This document shows, piece by piece, positions 21,508-22,091 of a DNA stretch of 22,091 bases. Origin of the DNA: a virus; IMG/VR virus record IMGVR_UViG_3300049489_001195, positions 1 to 22,091 of that record, one strand, 5' to 3'. The stretch's first letter is position 1, and each line of letters begins with the position of its first letter. A model generated the notes under the pieces. That model had not been told where the DNA came from and did no database searches. It saw nothing but the letters and a program-made list of their open reading frames with translations. Both the position numbers and the translations under genes were made by a program.

Positions 21508-22045
21508 CGGCGTCCTTCGGGTTGAGCACGAGCGTCAGCTTCGGCGGCGAGCTCGGGGCAGCCGGCGCTGTCGGCAGCGGGATCATCGGCTGGCGTCCGG
21601 CGCCTCGAGCGCGCGCCGGTTTGCGCTCGCCCTCGAGCTCGGCGGCGAGACCGATCGCCTGCACGCGCTCGCGCACCGGCGCCTTCTTATCGCGCGCCAT
21701 CGCCATCAGGAGCTCGACGCGCTCCGTCGCCGTCCCGCGGCCGCGACCCTTCACCAGCGCCGGACCAGGCGCCTCGACCGACGGCAGCGGCACCTCGGGC
21801 GCTGCGAGCGCCGCCGCACCCAGGCGGGCCTCGATGCGCGCCCTCACCCCGGGGTGCCGCAGGAGCTGGGAGGCCCGGACTTGCACCGTCGCGTCCGTGC
21901 CCTGGTAGCCCGCCGCTCGAGCTGCGGCGGTCCCGGTCCCCGAGCCGGCCCAGGCGTCCGCGAACGCCCGCATGCGTGCGGTGAGCGGCGCCGTCACCGA
22001 CCACCCCCGGCGTCGAGGTGGGGGGCCGAGCCCTCGCCGTTGCAT
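21500..22045 (-). CDS. terS: Terminase small subunit, 181 aa
   Basis: This recognises phage DNA and hands it to the large subunit. The segment PLTARMRAFADAWAGSGTGTAAARAAGYQG (about 20-49) is the N-terminal DNA-binding helix-turn-helix of Terminase_2-type proteins. VRASQLLRHPGVRARIEARL (about 56-75) then completes the family core. The centre and C-terminus include TERVELLMAMARDKKAPVRERVQAIGLAAELEG, a helical segment. The ATG at 22045 has GGGGGAG (22058-22052) at a 6-nt gap. A GTG at 21997 would give a 165-aa form closer to the family start, so the first 16 residues are uncertain. It precedes terL. Confidence 0.85.
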   Translation of the reverse strand: MQRRGLGPPPRRRGWSVTAPLTARMRAFADAWAGSGTGTAAARAAGYQGTDATVQVRASQLLRHPGVRARIEARLGAAALAAPEVPLPSVEAPGPALVKGRGRGTATERVELLMAMARDKKAPVRERVQAIGLAAELEGERKPARARGAGRQPMIPLPTAPAAPSSPPKLTLVLNPKDAGG

Positions 22046-22051
22046 ATGACG

Positions 22052-22058
22052 CTCCCCC
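22052..22058 (-). promoter_or_regulatory. Ribosome binding site for terminase small subunit
   Basis: On the minus strand GGGGGAG ends 6 nt before the ATG at 22045. It favours that ATG over the GTG at 21997, which has only GGGGGTGG ahead of it. Confidence 0.6.
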
Positions 22059-22091
22059 GGCGGGTAAGCCGGCCGCTCCCCACCCCACGAC

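Noticed and set aside
1-22091. Integrase, tRNA, lysis, CRISPR or transposase genes
   Set aside because: No frame or structure on either strand supported any of these; both edges lie within or next to structural genes.

Overview
The window is a high-GC (roughly 70% by eye) stretch of a tailed-phage or prophage genome. It is one long, tightly packed virion-structure operon read entirely on the minus strand, so transcription runs from the right edge to the left edge. The families (DUF1073 portal, DUF2213 protease, DUF2184 capsid, DUF4054, LIC_12616-type neck protein, DUF3383 sheath, DUF3277 tube, baseplate plug, gp138-like spike, gp25-like and J-like wedge) are those of a contractile-tailed phage with a compact baseplate, similar in layout to Bcep781-like myophages. 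Nothing identifies the host beyond a high-GC bacterium with AG-rich ribosome binding sites. No integrase, tRNA, CRISPR or insertion sequence is visible.

Right to left: packaging (small and large terminase, 22045-19843); portal (19846-18146); a compact accessory cassette of a 52-aa protein, a ribbon-helix-helix protein and a GIY-YIG nuclease-like protein (18146-17204); a 114-bp spacer with palindromes and 9-bp-spaced GATC repeats; head formation (protease/scaffold fusion, decoration protein, major capsid, 17089-13782); a spacer with two strong hairpins; connector and neck (13692-11860); tail sheath, tube, frameshifted tail-assembly chaperone and tape measure (11856-7306); baseplate (7302-2584); and tail-fibre proteins (2584 to beyond the left edge).

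Most junctions are ATGA, GTGA, TGATG or TAATG overlaps, implying translational coupling. The larger gaps flank the head genes, where expression probably needs to be uncoupled. No gene-free stretch exceeds 114 bp.

The most interesting points are: a dnaX/lambda-G-like minus-1 frameshift cassette in the tail chaperone; a 78-residue domain shared, without gaps and at about 47% identity by hand count, between the capsid decoration protein and the tail sheath; a probable nested scaffold start inside the protease gene; and the RHH plus GIY-YIG cassette sitting where a Mu gpF-like head protein is often found. The rest is a conventional morphogenesis module.
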